Assembly: GCF_024498355.1 (NCBI RefSeq)
Contig: NZ_CP101833.1
Span: 1,779,001 to 1,843,000, forward strand
From: Bacillus pumilus
Lineage (GTDB): Bacteria; Bacillota; Bacilli; Bacillales; Bacillaceae
Length of the DNA stretch: 64,000 nt
Direction: 5' to 3'
Shown: positions 1 through 9,455 of the stretch, in pieces
How positions within the stretch are numbered: position 1 is the first letter of the stretch
Layout of the letters: each line of letters begins with the position of its first letter
Position numbers and translations under genes: made by a program
Notes under the pieces: model-generated
The model's database searches: none
Told to the model about the DNA's origin: nothing
Seen by the model: the letters and a program-made list of their open reading frames with translations, nothing else

Positions 1-1
1 G

Positions 2-1546
2 CTATCTTTGAGTAAACTGCCAGGAATCAAATTGAAATTGGTTTCCAGAGCTTGTTCCGGTAAAGACAAAAAATACGTTGTGCACGCCTGTTGCTCCGTT
101 TACCGCAGTTTCTATTTCTCGCCAGTTTTGCGTTCCGCCTGTGGAAGGAACATTTAGTGTTCCAACAAGCTTGCCGTTTGCACTGCCAAGGCGCACTTCT
201 ATTTTTCCACCTGTAGTGGATGCGACATTGGCTTTAAAGGTTCTAGCACCGCTTGATCCGAAATCTACGTGACTGACAGCCACCCAATCTCCGTTTTGAA
301 TGTTTGTGACATGTTGGTTATTGACCGGTCCTCCGGGTGCTGAGGAAGCTTCTGTCAAAATACGTCCATTCCAAGCGAATGTTTCAGCTTCAACCCGTTG
401 ATATGGATTCAGATTGGATAACTGTTTCACCCCTTCATAATTGGCTGCTACTTCTCGAAGGGAACCGTCTGCATTATGCACAAGCTTATTAATATGGGGA
501 GAACGGTAGCCTTTGCCGGCTCCATATAATGCTGAGCTGACAGTTTGCGTATGATACACGACATACCACTCGTTTTTAAAATTGAACACAGCATGATGGT
601 TGTTACCGCCGCCGCCGAAAAACGCACCCGGATTTTTCAGGAAGTGTCCTTTATACGTAAAGGGGCCCATAGGACTTGAGCTCGTCATATAGCCAATCTC
701 ACCAGGTGGTTTATCTGCTGGGTGGGAGCCGCCAAAATTGATGCAATACGAATAGTAATAGGTTCCGTTATACTTATGCATCCCCGAGTCTTCAAACATA
801 AAAGGGGCATCAATAGTTGATGCACTGCTGGCAACACTTGTCATATCTGGCCCTAGTTTCAGAACTCTTGCTGTTTTAGGATTGGCCCATTGTCCCTGCG
901 TTGGATTTGACCCGCCTGGAACGCCTCCGCCGGCATATAGATAACCTGTACCATCATCATCTACAAATACAGCGGGATCAAAAAGCCATACAACACCGGA
1001 CATGCCTGGCGTACTTGGCGTGACGAGCGCTTTTCCGATTGGATCTGTCCATGGACCGATTGGACTGTCTGCTGTAAGGACTCCGATCCCTCCGCCACTG
1101 TTTGCGAAATAAAGGAAAAACTTATCCTTTCCATTGATCTTTTTCACCGCTGCTGATGGCGCCCAGGAAGCACCTGCCCATTTGGCAATCCCTCTCCCGC
1201 CGTTGGCCCCATTTGCGCCAGCTACTGGAATCGCTCCGTGATCTGTCCAGTTCACCATATCCGCCGAAGAGATGACAAAGACCCTATTCAAATTTGCAAA
1301 AGAATTGTCCTTAATCGTTCCGTTGCTGTGATATTCATAGTCATCACTCGACATATAAATGTACACTCTTCCGTTATAGGTGAGCGCAAACGGATCCGCC
1401 CCCAAGTGATGGTCTATAAGCGGATTTGCATTTCCTACTCGTTTTGCAATGGGGGTACTTGCTGCACTCGCATCATATACCGGTATACAGCTCAGCACCA
1501 AAGCAAGAATCAAAAAAACTACACCGCACTTCATCCTCGTCCTCAT
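2..1546 (-). CDS. xynD: Secreted arabinoxylan arabinofuranohydrolase, GH43 + CBM6
   Basis: Secreted enzyme that removes arabinose side chains from arabinoxylan; closely similar along its whole length to B. subtilis XynD. The 514-aa product has a signal peptide (MRTRMKCG, then a hydrophobic stretch, then ASAAS), a GH43 five-bladed propeller from about residue 40 (LIDHHLGADP carries the usual catalytic Asp region; FMFEDSG carries a conserved acidic residue) and a C-terminal CBM6 module from about residue 385 (YQRVEAETFAWN ... FDSWQFTQR). A longer reading frame extends upstream to 1729, but AGGAGG at 1556-1561 lies 9 nt before the ATG at 1546, which fixes this start. The stop codon lies two bases from the window edge. 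In B. subtilis xynD follows xynC; that neighbour would lie left of the window. Confidence 0.95.
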   Translation of the reverse strand: MRTRMKCGVVFLILALVLSCIPVYDASAASTPIAKRVGNANPLIDHHLGADPFALTYNGRVYIYMSSDDYEYHSNGTIKDNSFANLNRVFVISSADMVNWTDHGAIPVAGANGANGGRGIAKWAGASWAPSAAVKKINGKDKFFLYFANSGGGIGVLTADSPIGPWTDPIGKALVTPSTPGMSGVVWLFDPAVFVDDDGTGYLYAGGGVPGGSNPTQGQWANPKTARVLKLGPDMTSVASSASTIDAPFMFEDSGMHKYNGTYYYSYCINFGGSHPADKPPGEIGYMTSSSPMGPFTYKGHFLKNPGAFFGGGGNNHHAVFNFKNEWYVVYHTQTVSSALYGAGKGYRSPHINKLVHNADGSLREVAANYEGVKQLSNLNPYQRVEAETFAWNGRILTEASSAPGGPVNNQHVTNIQNGDWVAVSHVDFGSSGARTFKANVASTTGGKIEVRLGSANGKLVGTLNVPSTGGTQNWREIETAVNGATGVHNVFFVFTGTSSGNQFQFDSWQFTQR

Positions 1547-1710
1547 CGTTTCATTTCCTCCTGTTTTCATCTTCCTCATATTGGGGTTTACGCCCAATTT
1601 CAAAATATGTTGATATGTGGTGATGAAGAATGAATACAAAGGATGATTTCTAGTGCAAATCACTGCAAACATCATGATGAAAACCCTTACCTTTTGACTA
1701 GAAGGCAACA

Positions 1711-1747
1711 AAAAAATGCAGTCATCCATTCTGGAGCTGCATTTTTT
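1711..1747. terminator. Terminator-like hairpin downstream of mmsA
   Basis: Short stem ATGCAG/CTGCAT (1716-1721 with 1737-1742) flanked by A and T runs on both sides. It ends the leftward mmsA transcript before the xynD leader. Confidence 0.6.
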
Positions 1748-1770
1748 CCTCTTTATTCAATGAATGTAGA

Positions 1771-3231
1771 CTACATATAACGAGCGGTTACCATTTTCTT
1801 TCTTGTGTAAAACTCCACTCCATCTGTTCCATTGGCATGCAAGTCGCCGTAGAAAGAATCTTTCCAGCCGGAAAACGGGAAGAATGCCATTGGTGCGGGA
1901 ACACCGATGTTAACGCCCAGCATACCTGCTTCTATATTTTCGCGGAATTCTCTTATGCTTGATGCACTGTCTGTGTAGAGGCAGGCACCGTTAGCAAATT
2001 TTGATTGATTGGACAGGTCTATCGCTTCTGTTAGTGATGAAACACGAACAATTGATAAGACTGGGGCGAAAATCTCGTCCTGCCAAATTTTCATTTCATG
2101 TGTGACATGATCAAAGATCGATGGTCCAACAAAATAACCTTTTCCATTTGTTTCATTGTCTTGCCGGCCATCACGAATGAGGCTGGCCCCTTCTTCAATC
2201 CCTGATTGGATGTATTGAAGCGTCCGCTCCTTGTGCTCCTTTCGAATGACTGGACCAAGAAAGACATCTTCATCGATTCCGTTTCCAATCACGAGCTGAT
2301 TGGATTCATCGACTAATTTTTGAATCAAATCGTCCGCCACTTCTTCTTCAACTGCGACAACGGCTGCGGCCATGCACCGCTCTCCTGCTGATCCAAAAGC
2401 AGCCCCAATGATTTGTTTTGTTGCCGCATCTAAATCGGCGTCTTTCAACACAATGGAGTGATTCTTTGCGCCGGCAAGTGCTTGTACACGTTTGCCATGC
2501 TCTGTTCCTTTTTTATAGACGTATTCTGCGACTGGCTGAGAGCCGACAAATGAAATGGCTTTGACCTTTTGATGTTCAAGCAGGCCGTTTACGACATCGT
2601 GAGCACCATTTACAATGTTGAGAACACCTTTTGGCAGTCCCGCTTCTTCAAATAGTTCTGCTAACCGTGCAGCGAGAATGGGAGTTCGCTCTGAAGGTTT
2701 TAAGACAAATGTATTGCCGCAAGCAATGGCAAGCGGGAACATCCAGCATGGGACCATCATCGGAAAGTTAAATGGTGTAATACCACCGATGACGCCAATT
2801 GGGTATCGGTACATGCCAGATTCCAGCCCTGTCGCGATATCTGGCAATTGTTTTCCCATCATTAAGGTCGGTGCACCAGCAGCAAATTCCACACATTCAA
2901 TCCCGCGCTGCACTTCTCCTTTTGCTTCTGTTAAACTTTTTCCGTTTTCAATCGTGACCAGCTCTGCTAGCTCATCCCATTTCTCAACGAGTAACTGTTG
3001 GTATTTAAATAAAATACGTGCACGTCTAGGGACAGCTGTTTTAGACCAAGTGGTAAATGCTTTTTGTGCTGCTTGTACCGCACGTTCTACATCTGTTTTC
3101 GTTGAAAGTGGAACTTCTGCGATGACTTCGCCAGTAGCCGGGTTATAAACAGCCTCCGTTTGGCTTGTTTCTGCCTCAATCCATTGTCCGCCAATATAAT
3201 TTTTCAACGTTTGTACATCTGTTTTGGTCAT
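1771..3231 (-). CDS. mmsA: Methylmalonate-semialdehyde dehydrogenase (CoA-acylating)
   Basis: Oxidises malonate semialdehyde or methylmalonate semialdehyde to acetyl-CoA or propionyl-CoA with NAD+, the last step of inositol or valine breakdown. The 486-aa product is similar end to end to B. subtilis IolA/MmsA (487 aa). It has the [20 protein letters not shown] motif, [10 protein letters not shown], the catalytic Cys in [11 protein letters not shown], and the [19 protein letters not shown] ending typical of this CoA-dependent branch. Start chosen at the ATG after GAGGAGAGAAC; an in-frame extension to 3321 has no ribosome site. It stands alone here, with no iol genes alongside, so the physiological substrate is open. 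The upstream gap carries a cre-like site and paired GGTTAAC repeats. Confidence 0.92.
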   Translation of the reverse strand: MTKTDVQTLKNYIGGQWIEAETSQTEAVYNPATGEVIAEVPLSTKTDVERAVQAAQKAFTTWSKTAVPRRARILFKYQQLLVEKWDELAELVTIENGKSLTEAKGEVQRGIECVEFAAGAPTLMMGKQLPDIATGLESGMYRYPIGVIGGITPFNFPMMVPCWMFPLAIACGNTFVLKPSERTPILAARLAELFEEAGLPKGVLNIVNGAHDVVNGLLEHQKVKAISFVGSQPVAEYVYKKGTEHGKRVQALAGAKNHSIVLKDADLDAATKQIIGAAFGSAGERCMAAAVVAVEEEVADDLIQKLVDESNQLVIGNGIDEDVFLGPVIRKEHKERTLQYIQSGIEEGASLIRDGRQDNETNGKGYFVGPSIFDHVTHEMKIWQDEIFAPVLSIVRVSSLTEAIDLSNQSKFANGACLYTDSASSIREFRENIEAGMLGVNIGVPAPMAFFPFSGWKDSFYGDLHANGTDGVEFYTRKKMVTARYM

Positions 3232-3479
3232 GTTCTCTCTCCTCTTTGTTAAGAATGTCATGCTTTTAGGATGTTTATTTATCGTCATTGTCTCATCTAA
3301 CGGGAGTTCATCTGTATACACTCTTTGTCAAATCAAACCGCTGTTTTGGTTGACGTTGTGATAAACAGCTTTCTCTAAGCTGTAATGTCAAGTGCTGTCA
3401 GCCCTTGATTGCCGCAGATCCCTCCCCACTTGTTTATGTGATATGACACCACAATATCATCAATTAGTGATATATTATT

Positions 3480-3497
3480 GGTTAACTGTTGGTTAAC
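3480..3497. repeat. Paired GGTTAAC direct repeats upstream of mmsA
   Basis: GGTTAAC, 4-nt spacer, GGTTAAC. Each unit contains the palindrome GTTAAC. The pair lies about 250 bp upstream of the mmsA start within the 369-bp gap (3232-3600), which otherwise holds only a cre-like site and the melA terminator. It looks like an operator for an unidentified regulator. Confidence 0.4.
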
Positions 3498-3515
3498 TTT
3501 AAAAAATCATAATAT

Positions 3516-3529
3516 TAAAAACGCTTTCA
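3516..3529 (-). promoter_or_regulatory. cre-like site (CcpA) in the mmsA upstream region
   Basis: On the minus strand it reads TGAAAGCGTTTTTA, one mismatch from the cre consensus TGWAARCGYTWNCW. It sits about 285 bp upstream of mmsA and 20 nt from the GGTTAAC repeats. Catabolite control is an inference. Confidence 0.45.
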
Positions 3530-3554
3530 GTCAATGATCTTTTTGCTACATAAG

Positions 3555-3580
3555 AAAAACCTGATGCGCTGTGCATCAGG
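3555..3580 (-). terminator. Terminator of the mel operon
   Basis: On the minus strand, stem CCTGATGC with loop ACAGC and GCATCAGG, followed by TTTTT, about 20 nt after the melA stop. Confidence 0.85.
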
Positions 3581-3600
3581 TAAAGGCTGGTTCATTTCAG

Positions 3601-4932
3601 TTATTTCGTTGATACGGTATATTGATTCGCTTCTGTATAATTTGGCAGCATCTCTCCATGAGCTTCAATTAATTCATCACATAATTTGATGGTGTCATCA
3701 ATCGAAAGTTCAGCACTTGTATGTGGGTCTAGTAAAGCCGCTTGATAAATGTGCTCTTTTTTGCCGCTGATCGCAGCTTCAATCGTTATGAGCTGTGAGC
3801 TGATGTTGGTTCGGTTGAGTCCAGCCAATTGTTCAGGTATCTCTCCGACATAACATGGCATGATGCCGCTTCGATCTGCAACACACGGCACTTCTACACA
3901 GGCTTTTTCAGGTAGGTTGTGAATGAGGCCTCCTGTGTTCAGTACATTCCCACCAAATTTAAAGGGAGCGTTGGTTTCGATGGCTTCAATAATACGTGAA
4001 CCATATTCTTTAGAGCGAGTATGCGTGATTTGTGTATTCCCCACAAGATCATGCTTCATTGTATTCCAATTGTTGATTTGTTCCTCGCAGCGCCTCGGAT
4101 ATTCATCGAGCGGAATGTTAAACTGACCGATCAGTTCTGGATAGCGTGATTTAATGAAATAAGGATGGTATTCGGCATTATGCTCTGAGGATTCTGTGAC
4201 ATAGTAGCCGAATTTATCCATTAGCTCAAAACGAACCATATCATGATGCCGCGATTGCTGCTTTTCTTTTGCTCTTCTTTTGATTTCTGGATACAAGTCT
4301 TTTCCGTCCCGTTTCACCTCTAATAACCATGCCATGTGATTAATGCCGGCAATTTTTTCTTCAATGCCTTCATGGTCCATTTCAAGTGAGTCAAACAGAT
4401 CCTTTGTACACACCTGCACACTATGGCAAAGACCAACCGTTTGGATCGGTGTATAACGGAGCATGGCGCCTGTCAGTGTGGCCATTGGATTTGTGTAATT
4501 TAACAATAAGGCATTTGGGCAAACCTCCTCCATATCCTTTGCAAAGTCTAGCATCACAGGAATGGTTCGAAGTGAACGGAAGATGCCGCCGATGCCAACC
4601 GTATCAGCAATCGTTTGTCTTAACCCATATTTTTTAGGAATCTCAAAATCAATGACAGTACTAGGCTGATAGCCTCCAACCTGGATGGCATTGATGACAT
4701 ATTTCGCATTCTTTAAGGCTTCTTTACGATTGTGATAGGACTGAATCGTCACATTTGCAGCGTAGTTTTCTTTTAAGTGCCGCAGCATCGTTTCTGATTC
4801 TTTCAGCCGGTTGTGGTCGATATCATATAATGCGAATTCAAAGCCGGCAAGTGCGGGGACGAACAGACAATCTCCTAATATATTTTTAGCAAAGACGGTA
4901 CTCCCTGCACCGATAAATGTAATTTTAGACAT
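3601..4932 (-). CDS. melA: Alpha-galactosidase, GH4 (NAD+/Mn2+-dependent)
   Basis: Hydrolyses alpha-galactosides such as melibiose or raffinose in the cytoplasm by the GH4 redox mechanism. The 443-aa product closely resembles B. subtilis MelA (432 aa). The N-terminal Rossmann motif is ITFIGAGSTVF; NYTNPMATLTGAM, the Cys of TVGLCHSVQ and the His of AGINHMAW are the cofactor and metal-binding positions of the family. An AAGGAGA site lies 9 nt before the ATG. It is the last gene of melR-melE-melD-melC-melA, 29 nt after melC, and is followed by a strong terminator. Confidence 0.95.
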   Translation of the reverse strand: MSKITFIGAGSTVFAKNILGDCLFVPALAGFEFALYDIDHNRLKESETMLRHLKENYAANVTIQSYHNRKEALKNAKYVINAIQVGGYQPSTVIDFEIPKKYGLRQTIADTVGIGGIFRSLRTIPVMLDFAKDMEEVCPNALLLNYTNPMATLTGAMLRYTPIQTVGLCHSVQVCTKDLFDSLEMDHEGIEEKIAGINHMAWLLEVKRDGKDLYPEIKRRAKEKQQSRHHDMVRFELMDKFGYYVTESSEHNAEYHPYFIKSRYPELIGQFNIPLDEYPRRCEEQINNWNTMKHDLVGNTQITHTRSKEYGSRIIEAIETNAPFKFGGNVLNTGGLIHNLPEKACVEVPCVADRSGIMPCYVGEIPEQLAGLNRTNISSQLITIEAAISGKKEHIYQAALLDPHTSAELSIDDTIKLCDELIEAHGEMLPNYTEANQYTVSTK

Positions 4933-4961
4933 AGACGACTCTCCTTTTTACAAATGTTGGA

Positions 4962-5795
4962 TTACCCTTTGACAGAGCCTTGGGAAAGCCCTGCAATAAA
5001 ATATTTTTGCAAAAGTAAAAACATCGTGACCATTGGCAGCATCGCTATGAGAGCGGCGGCGCCAACAAGCTGGAGCTGATGCTGATTTTGACCAAAAAAA
5101 TTGGATAAGGCGACAGTGAGTGTATGCATCTCTTTATCTTGCAAAAAGAAGATGGCAAATTGATAGTCGTTCCAAATATACACACAGGCAATGATTAAAA
5201 CAGAAGCGGTAATTGGCTTCAGCAGCGGAAAAACGATGGTGAAAAAAACTCTGAGTGTCCCCGCTCCATCAATACGAGCTGCTTCTTCAAGCTCCTTCGG
5301 AATGGTCGAGCGGATAAAACCTGCGTATAAAAAAATCGTCAGCGGCAAAAAAGCGGCTACATTGTTTAAAATAGCGATCTGATAGGTGTTCATCATCCCG
5401 ATTTGAACGACCATTTTATATAGTGGAACGAGGGCTGTGAGCGGCGGAATGACCATAATCGCAATGAATAAAAGATACACCGCTTTATTGAGCTTTGTCA
5501 CCCTTCTTGCGAGCGGATAGGCTGCAAGAGATCCAAGAATGATGAGTAATACCGCCGAGCTGAACGTAATGATCACTGTATTCAAAAAGGACTGGCCAAG
5601 CTGTGCCTCTGTCCATGCAATGCGAAAGTTTTCAAAATGGAGTGTTGATGGAAACAGCCATTTTGAGCTGAAATCTCCTATGCCCTTTAGTGATGTCGTT
5701 ACCAAAATATAAAATGGAATCAAATGAAGCAATGTAATCAATAGCGCCAGTAAGGAGTACCATCTTTTCTTGCGTTTATAGGCGTTATCCATCAC
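4962..5795 (-). CDS. melC: ABC sugar importer permease (MalG/AmyC type)
   Basis: One of two membrane subunits of the alpha-galactoside importer. The 277-aa product has about six TM helices and the MalG-type EAA loop ([19 protein letters not shown], near residue 165), which contacts the ATPase. No ATPase gene is present in the cluster, so a shared ATPase such as MsmX probably energises it, as in B. subtilis. The start is GTG at 5795, overlapping the melD stop in GTGA; an ATG three bases further in is an alternative. AAAGGAG lies 8 nt before the GTG. Close match to B. subtilis MelC (AmyC). Confidence 0.92.
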   Translation of the reverse strand: MMDNAYKRKKRWYSLLALLITLLHLIPFYILVTTSLKGIGDFSSKWLFPSTLHFENFRIAWTEAQLGQSFLNTVIITFSSAVLLIILGSLAAYPLARRVTKLNKAVYLLFIAIMVIPPLTALVPLYKMVVQIGMMNTYQIAILNNVAAFLPLTIFLYAGFIRSTIPKELEEAARIDGAGTLRVFFTIVFPLLKPITASVLIIACVYIWNDYQFAIFFLQDKEMHTLTVALSNFFGQNQHQLQLVGAAALIAMLPMVTMFLLLQKYFIAGLSQGSVKG

Positions 5796-6724
5796 ACCTC
5801 GGTCTCCTTTCGTCTGAAATAGATCAGTGCTGTAACACTAATGACAAGGATGATGACTGCCATGAAAACACCTTGCGTCGCTGCATAGCCTGCATCCTGA
5901 CGTTTGAAATATAGATCATACATAAAGGTCGACATCGATTGTGAGGAATCTCCAGGTCCGCCGCCAGTGAGTGCTACAATGACATCGAACAGCTTGAGTC
6001 CGCCAATGACATTGAGCACAACATTAATGGTGATGGACGGCATTAAAAGCGGCAATGTGATCTGCCTGAATTGCTGGAGGCTTGACGCGCCATCTAATTG
6101 TGCCGCTTCATAGTAATCCTTTGGAATACTTTGAAGTCCTGCTAAATAAATGATCATTGCAATACCGACGAATTGATACGTATTGACAAACACAATGATC
6201 CATGTGTTTAATTGCGGATTGCCGAGCGCATTCATTTGGTCAAATCCAAAAAGTGTCACAACATCGTTTAATGCACCACCTTGGTAGGCAAACACAAAAT
6301 ACCAAATATAGCCCATGGCAATTGGGCTGATCATGACGGGTAAATAGATCACCGTTCTTGTGATGGCTCTCATCTTTAAGCTTTGATGTAGCAGGAGAGC
6401 ATATCCAAGTCCAATGATATTTTGTAAAATTGTGCTCCCGATTCCGTAAAGAAGCGTGTTTTTGACAACAAGCCATGTTGTAGGGTCTTGAAGCAGACGT
6501 TTGTATTGATCAAGTCCAATCCACTCATCATTTTGCGAGAAACCGTTCCAATTTGTAAAAGAAAGCTGAATCCCGTTAAAAAAGGGATAGATGATAAAGG
6601 TACTGACCACGAGAACAGCTGGCATGTACATCCACCAAAGTGATGAATTCTGGCTTTTTTTCATCTTCTGTTTAGGAAAAGAGGTGAATGTCGCCGCCTG
6701 TTTTTCTTTTGTGATGTCACTCAT
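5792..6724 (-). CDS. melD: ABC sugar importer permease (MalF/AmyD type)
   Basis: Partner permease of MelC. The 310-aa product has a cytoplasmic N-terminus rich in Lys and Gln, then six hydrophobic segments starting at about residue 35 ([18 protein letters not shown]) and an EAA loop ([17 protein letters not shown]). The ATG at 6724 follows GGAG by 8 nt; the in-frame GTG at 6733 overlaps that ribosome site and is less likely. Its end overlaps melC by 4 nt, implying coupled translation. Similar to B. subtilis MelD (AmyD). Confidence 0.92.
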   Translation of the reverse strand: MSDITKEKQAATFTSFPKQKMKKSQNSSLWWMYMPAVLVVSTFIIYPFFNGIQLSFTNWNGFSQNDEWIGLDQYKRLLQDPTTWLVVKNTLLYGIGSTILQNIIGLGYALLLHQSLKMRAITRTVIYLPVMISPIAMGYIWYFVFAYQGGALNDVVTLFGFDQMNALGNPQLNTWIIVFVNTYQFVGIAMIIYLAGLQSIPKDYYEAAQLDGASSLQQFRQITLPLLMPSITINVVLNVIGGLKLFDVIVALTGGGPGDSSQSMSTFMYDLYFKRQDAGYAATQGVFMAVIILVISVTALIYFRRKETEV

Positions 6725-6754
6725 TGGCTTCACTCCTGTTTCAGCATAAGACAG

Positions 6755-8011
6755 CTATTGTTTTTTCAGGCGCTTATATTCCTCTTCCATTTTCTTTGAT
6801 AATTGTTCTGGTGTGATAGAGCCTGCTAATAATTCTTGACCAGTTGTTGCCATGACAGCCCACATACCGCTCGGTAAGTATTTCCGGTCAAAATATGGTT
6901 CAATCTTGATATGTTCGTATTGCTCGTAAAACGTAGAGTAATAGTTTTTGGCTTTCACCTGCTTTAAGGCGGTTTCAGAGGATGTGCCCTCTGCGATTTT
7001 TTTCGCATTTTCTGGTTTTGCTAAAAAGTCGATGAATTGTTTTGCTTCTTTTAGATGTTTGGATTCCTTCCATGCAGCGACAGTAAACCGTTCTCCGCCA
7101 ATCCAGCTTTGCTTATCTCCTTCTTGAATGGCTGGAACAGGCATCGTCCCTACTTTGATCGATTGATTGAGCTCTGTCGCTTCAGGACCTAGAGATCCCC
7201 CGACAAAAGTGAAAGCGATTTTGTTTTGCGCCATCAGCTCAGGAGCTTGTGATAGTTTCGCTGTAAGGACATCTTTGTTTAAAAGGTCTTGATCCTTCAG
7301 CTCCTTCATGAACTGTGCAAGCGGTGTATAGTTAGACCAATCAAATGATCCGTTTTCAAGTTCTTTACCGTATTGATGTTTTTGATCGGTGATTAATAAA
7401 GGCGTGGCTAGTTCATCAAAGACTTGGGCGATATTTGAATTATCCCCTCCCGGTATCCAGAGCGGCACAACATCTCCCTTGCTTTTTTCTTTGACCGTTT
7501 GTAAAGCACTTTTGAGTTCATTTAGTGTTTTAGGTACTTCAATGCCGTATTCTTTTAAAAGATTGGCATTAAAACTGAGCCCGTCCTTGGCTTGATTCAG
7601 CGGATAGGCATACACTTTGCCATCTTTGTCCTTTAATATCTGGTCGAGTGAAGGATCAAGCTGTTTGACCCAGTCCATCTCCTTTAAATCAGCCACATAC
7701 TCGCTATAGCGCAATTTCGCCCAGCCATGTGTATCAAATAGGTCAGGCATATCGTTCGCCCCCATTTTGACGCGTATCATATCTTCGTAGCTGTTGCCAG
7801 GGAAATTGGCATCGATCCGAATGCTTTCATGTTCTTGTTCAAAATCACGAATCACTTCTTCAAACGCTTTTCTTTCCCCGCTGTTACTCATCGTGGAAAA
7901 TAGAGTCAGGGTGACCTTTCCGTTTGCTTCAGACGCGCCGTTATTGCCGCAAGCAGACAAAATAACGGTCAAGAAAAAGGCTGCACACATCATCATGATT
8001 TTTTTATTCAT
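6755..8011 (-). CDS. melE: Alpha-galactoside-binding lipoprotein
   Basis: Extracellular solute-binding protein that delivers alpha-galactosides to MelDC. The 418-aa product has a lipoprotein signal peptide with lipobox LSAC (Cys about residue 21), followed by family 1 binding-protein folds (VTLTLFSTMSNSGERKAFEE; TMPVPAIQEGD). AGGAGG lies 5-6 nt before the ATG. It is the first structural gene after melR and corresponds to B. subtilis MelE (MsmE). Confidence 0.93.
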   Translation of the reverse strand: MNKKIMMMCAAFFLTVILSACGNNGASEANGKVTLTLFSTMSNSGERKAFEEVIRDFEQEHESIRIDANFPGNSYEDMIRVKMGANDMPDLFDTHGWAKLRYSEYVADLKEMDWVKQLDPSLDQILKDKDGKVYAYPLNQAKDGLSFNANLLKEYGIEVPKTLNELKSALQTVKEKSKGDVVPLWIPGGDNSNIAQVFDELATPLLITDQKHQYGKELENGSFDWSNYTPLAQFMKELKDQDLLNKDVLTAKLSQAPELMAQNKIAFTFVGGSLGPEATELNQSIKVGTMPVPAIQEGDKQSWIGGERFTVAAWKESKHLKEAKQFIDFLAKPENAKKIAEGTSSETALKQVKAKNYYSTFYEQYEHIKIEPYFDRKYLPSGMWAVMATTGQELLAGSITPEQLSKKMEEEYKRLKKQ

Positions 8012-8153
8012 GGTTTCCTCCTTTTGATCACTGAAAATTCAGACGATAATAGGTAGAATTCAGGCAGTTGCGGAAACAAAAGAAGTCCATTATACTGGAA
8101 TTCTATTCTTTTCAAAGAGATAAGAGAGCATATCGGTAAGTTGCCTTGTTTTC

Positions 8154-8175
8154 AGCATGATCTGGCCATCATGCT
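8154..8175. repeat. Perfect inverted repeat between melR and melE
   Basis: AGCATGAT, 6-nt spacer CTGGCC, ATCATGCT, in the 217-bp melR-melE gap. There is no U-tract on the transcribed strand, so it is not a standard terminator. It may be an mRNA-processing hairpin or an operator. Confidence 0.45.
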
Positions 8176-8228
8176 TAGCAGCTTCCTTTCTGCTTTTTTG
8201 TCTCTTTTTTGTTTACTGAAATCTTGGT

Positions 8229-9269
8229 TCACCCCCTTTCATGGATGGGGCATGTGCTGCCCCGTTTAATGAGCTTAGTTGGTACGACGACTTTTAGAGG
8301 CAGCTTTCTTCCTCGTATCCGTTCAAGCAAAAGCTTTAGACCAACTTCCCCCATTTCTTCTGTATACACTTTGACGGTCGTGAGCGTGGGGCTTGAAAAT
8401 GAAGCGGCTTCAATGTCATTAAACCCAACAATGGATACATCTAGAGGCACACGGAGACCCGCTTCATGTAGAGCGCGCATAGCACCGATCGCCATGGAGT
8501 CACTTCCGATAAAAAAGGCTTCTGGGAGATTTCCTTTTTGGATGGCTTGCTGCATAAGCGTATAACCTTCTTGCATGGAGTATTCACCAATGTGGATGTC
8601 ATCCATATGAAGACCTCCTGCCTCTTGCATTCTTTTCATAAAAGTCGTTTGTCTTTCGTCCTCAATGACAGCGTTCCCTTCGAAATAATGTTCCCGTTCT
8701 TTCCCGCCGATATAGCCTAGGTGTGTGTAGCCGAGAGATTGCAGGTGACGAATCCCGCGATCAGCCGCTCTTACAAAGTCCACATGTACGCAATCATACA
8801 AATCTTCATCTGCATAATGATTGATAAAAACAATGTGCTCCATGCGATTTGTCATTTTTTCAACAGTATCGGGGCTGATTCGTCCAATGACGATCAAACC
8901 GTCTATATCCTTTAGCATCGCACCTTTGTCCATGCTTCTCAGGCGAAATGTATGGAGGGTGGACAGGTCTTGTTTGGCATATTCTTTTTCGATTCCTTTT
9001 CGAATGGATGAAAAAAAGGGATCATTTAATTCTTCATCAATGGATTGTGCGACAACGACACCGATGACTGGGGATACAGATGGGCTTTTTCCTTCTGGTT
9101 GATCGGCTTTTCTTGCTCTCACTGGGGTATAGTTTAATTTTTTGGCTATGTCGAGGATGTTTTGTCTTGTTGCGTGTGAAACGGCTAGCGTTTGGTCGCC
9201 ATTTAACACACGGGATACAGTAGAAACGGACACTTTTGCATCATGAGCAATATCTTTGAGTGTGGTCAT
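8229..9269 (-). CDS. melR: LacI-family regulator of the mel operon
   Basis: Probable repressor of alpha-galactoside use. The 346-aa product has a LacI-type HTH at the extreme N-terminus (TTLKDIAHDAKVSVSTVSRV) and a periplasmic-binding-like effector domain (SPVIGVVVAQSID ... STPTL-type C-terminal lobe seen as SSPTLTTVKVYTEEMG). Start at the ATG at 9269, with GGAG 7 nt upstream; the earlier in-frame start at 9284 overlaps that site. It is transcribed in the same direction as melEDCA, 217 bp ahead of melE, as in B. subtilis melR (msmR). A cre-like site lies 66 bp upstream. Confidence 0.9.
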   Translation of the reverse strand: MTTLKDIAHDAKVSVSTVSRVLNGDQTLAVSHATRQNILDIAKKLNYTPVRARKADQPEGKSPSVSPVIGVVVAQSIDEELNDPFFSSIRKGIEKEYAKQDLSTLHTFRLRSMDKGAMLKDIDGLIVIGRISPDTVEKMTNRMEHIVFINHYADEDLYDCVHVDFVRAADRGIRHLQSLGYTHLGYIGGKEREHYFEGNAVIEDERQTTFMKRMQEAGGLHMDDIHIGEYSMQEGYTLMQQAIQKGNLPEAFFIGSDSMAIGAMRALHEAGLRVPLDVSIVGFNDIEAASFSSPTLTTVKVYTEEMGEVGLKLLLERIRGRKLPLKVVVPTKLIKRGSTCPIHERG

Positions 9270-9334
9270 AGGCAAACTCCTCACGGCTTATTTGACTAAA
9301 TGTTTACTAAAGATATTTGAAGAATAACACATAA

Positions 9335-9348
9335 ATAAAGCGCTTTCA
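9335..9348 (-). promoter_or_regulatory. cre-like site upstream of melR
   Basis: On the minus strand it reads TGAAAGCGCTTTAT, one mismatch from the CcpA consensus. It sits between melR and its promoter-proximal region and is flanked by inverted copies of TTTACTAAA (9303-9311) and TTTAGTAAA (9409-9417), which might be MelR half-sites. Confidence 0.55.
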
Positions 9349-9423
9349 ATTATAAATTTGCGCTTTTAGTCATGTTTTTGAGTATGTGTTGGTGAACGTG
9401 CAGTGCTTTTAGTAAATTTACGT

Positions 9424-9448
9424 AAAAAAGAGGATGGGTTTCATCCTC
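9424..9448 (-). terminator. Terminator of the Ula-type PTS operon
   Basis: On the minus strand, stem GAGGATG/CATCCTC with a 5-nt loop followed by six T, 8 nt after the epimerase stop. Confidence 0.85.
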
Positions 9449-9455
9449 TCTTTTA

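Noticed and set aside
1238..1633. Rightward 131-aa frame over the start of xynD
   Set aside because: Antisense to a well-matched GH43 gene, and the translated protein has no recognisable pattern.
4962..8011. Missing ATPase in the mel ABC importer as evidence of gene loss
   Set aside because: B. subtilis mel/msm-type importers normally share a distant ATPase (MsmX), so absence is expected.
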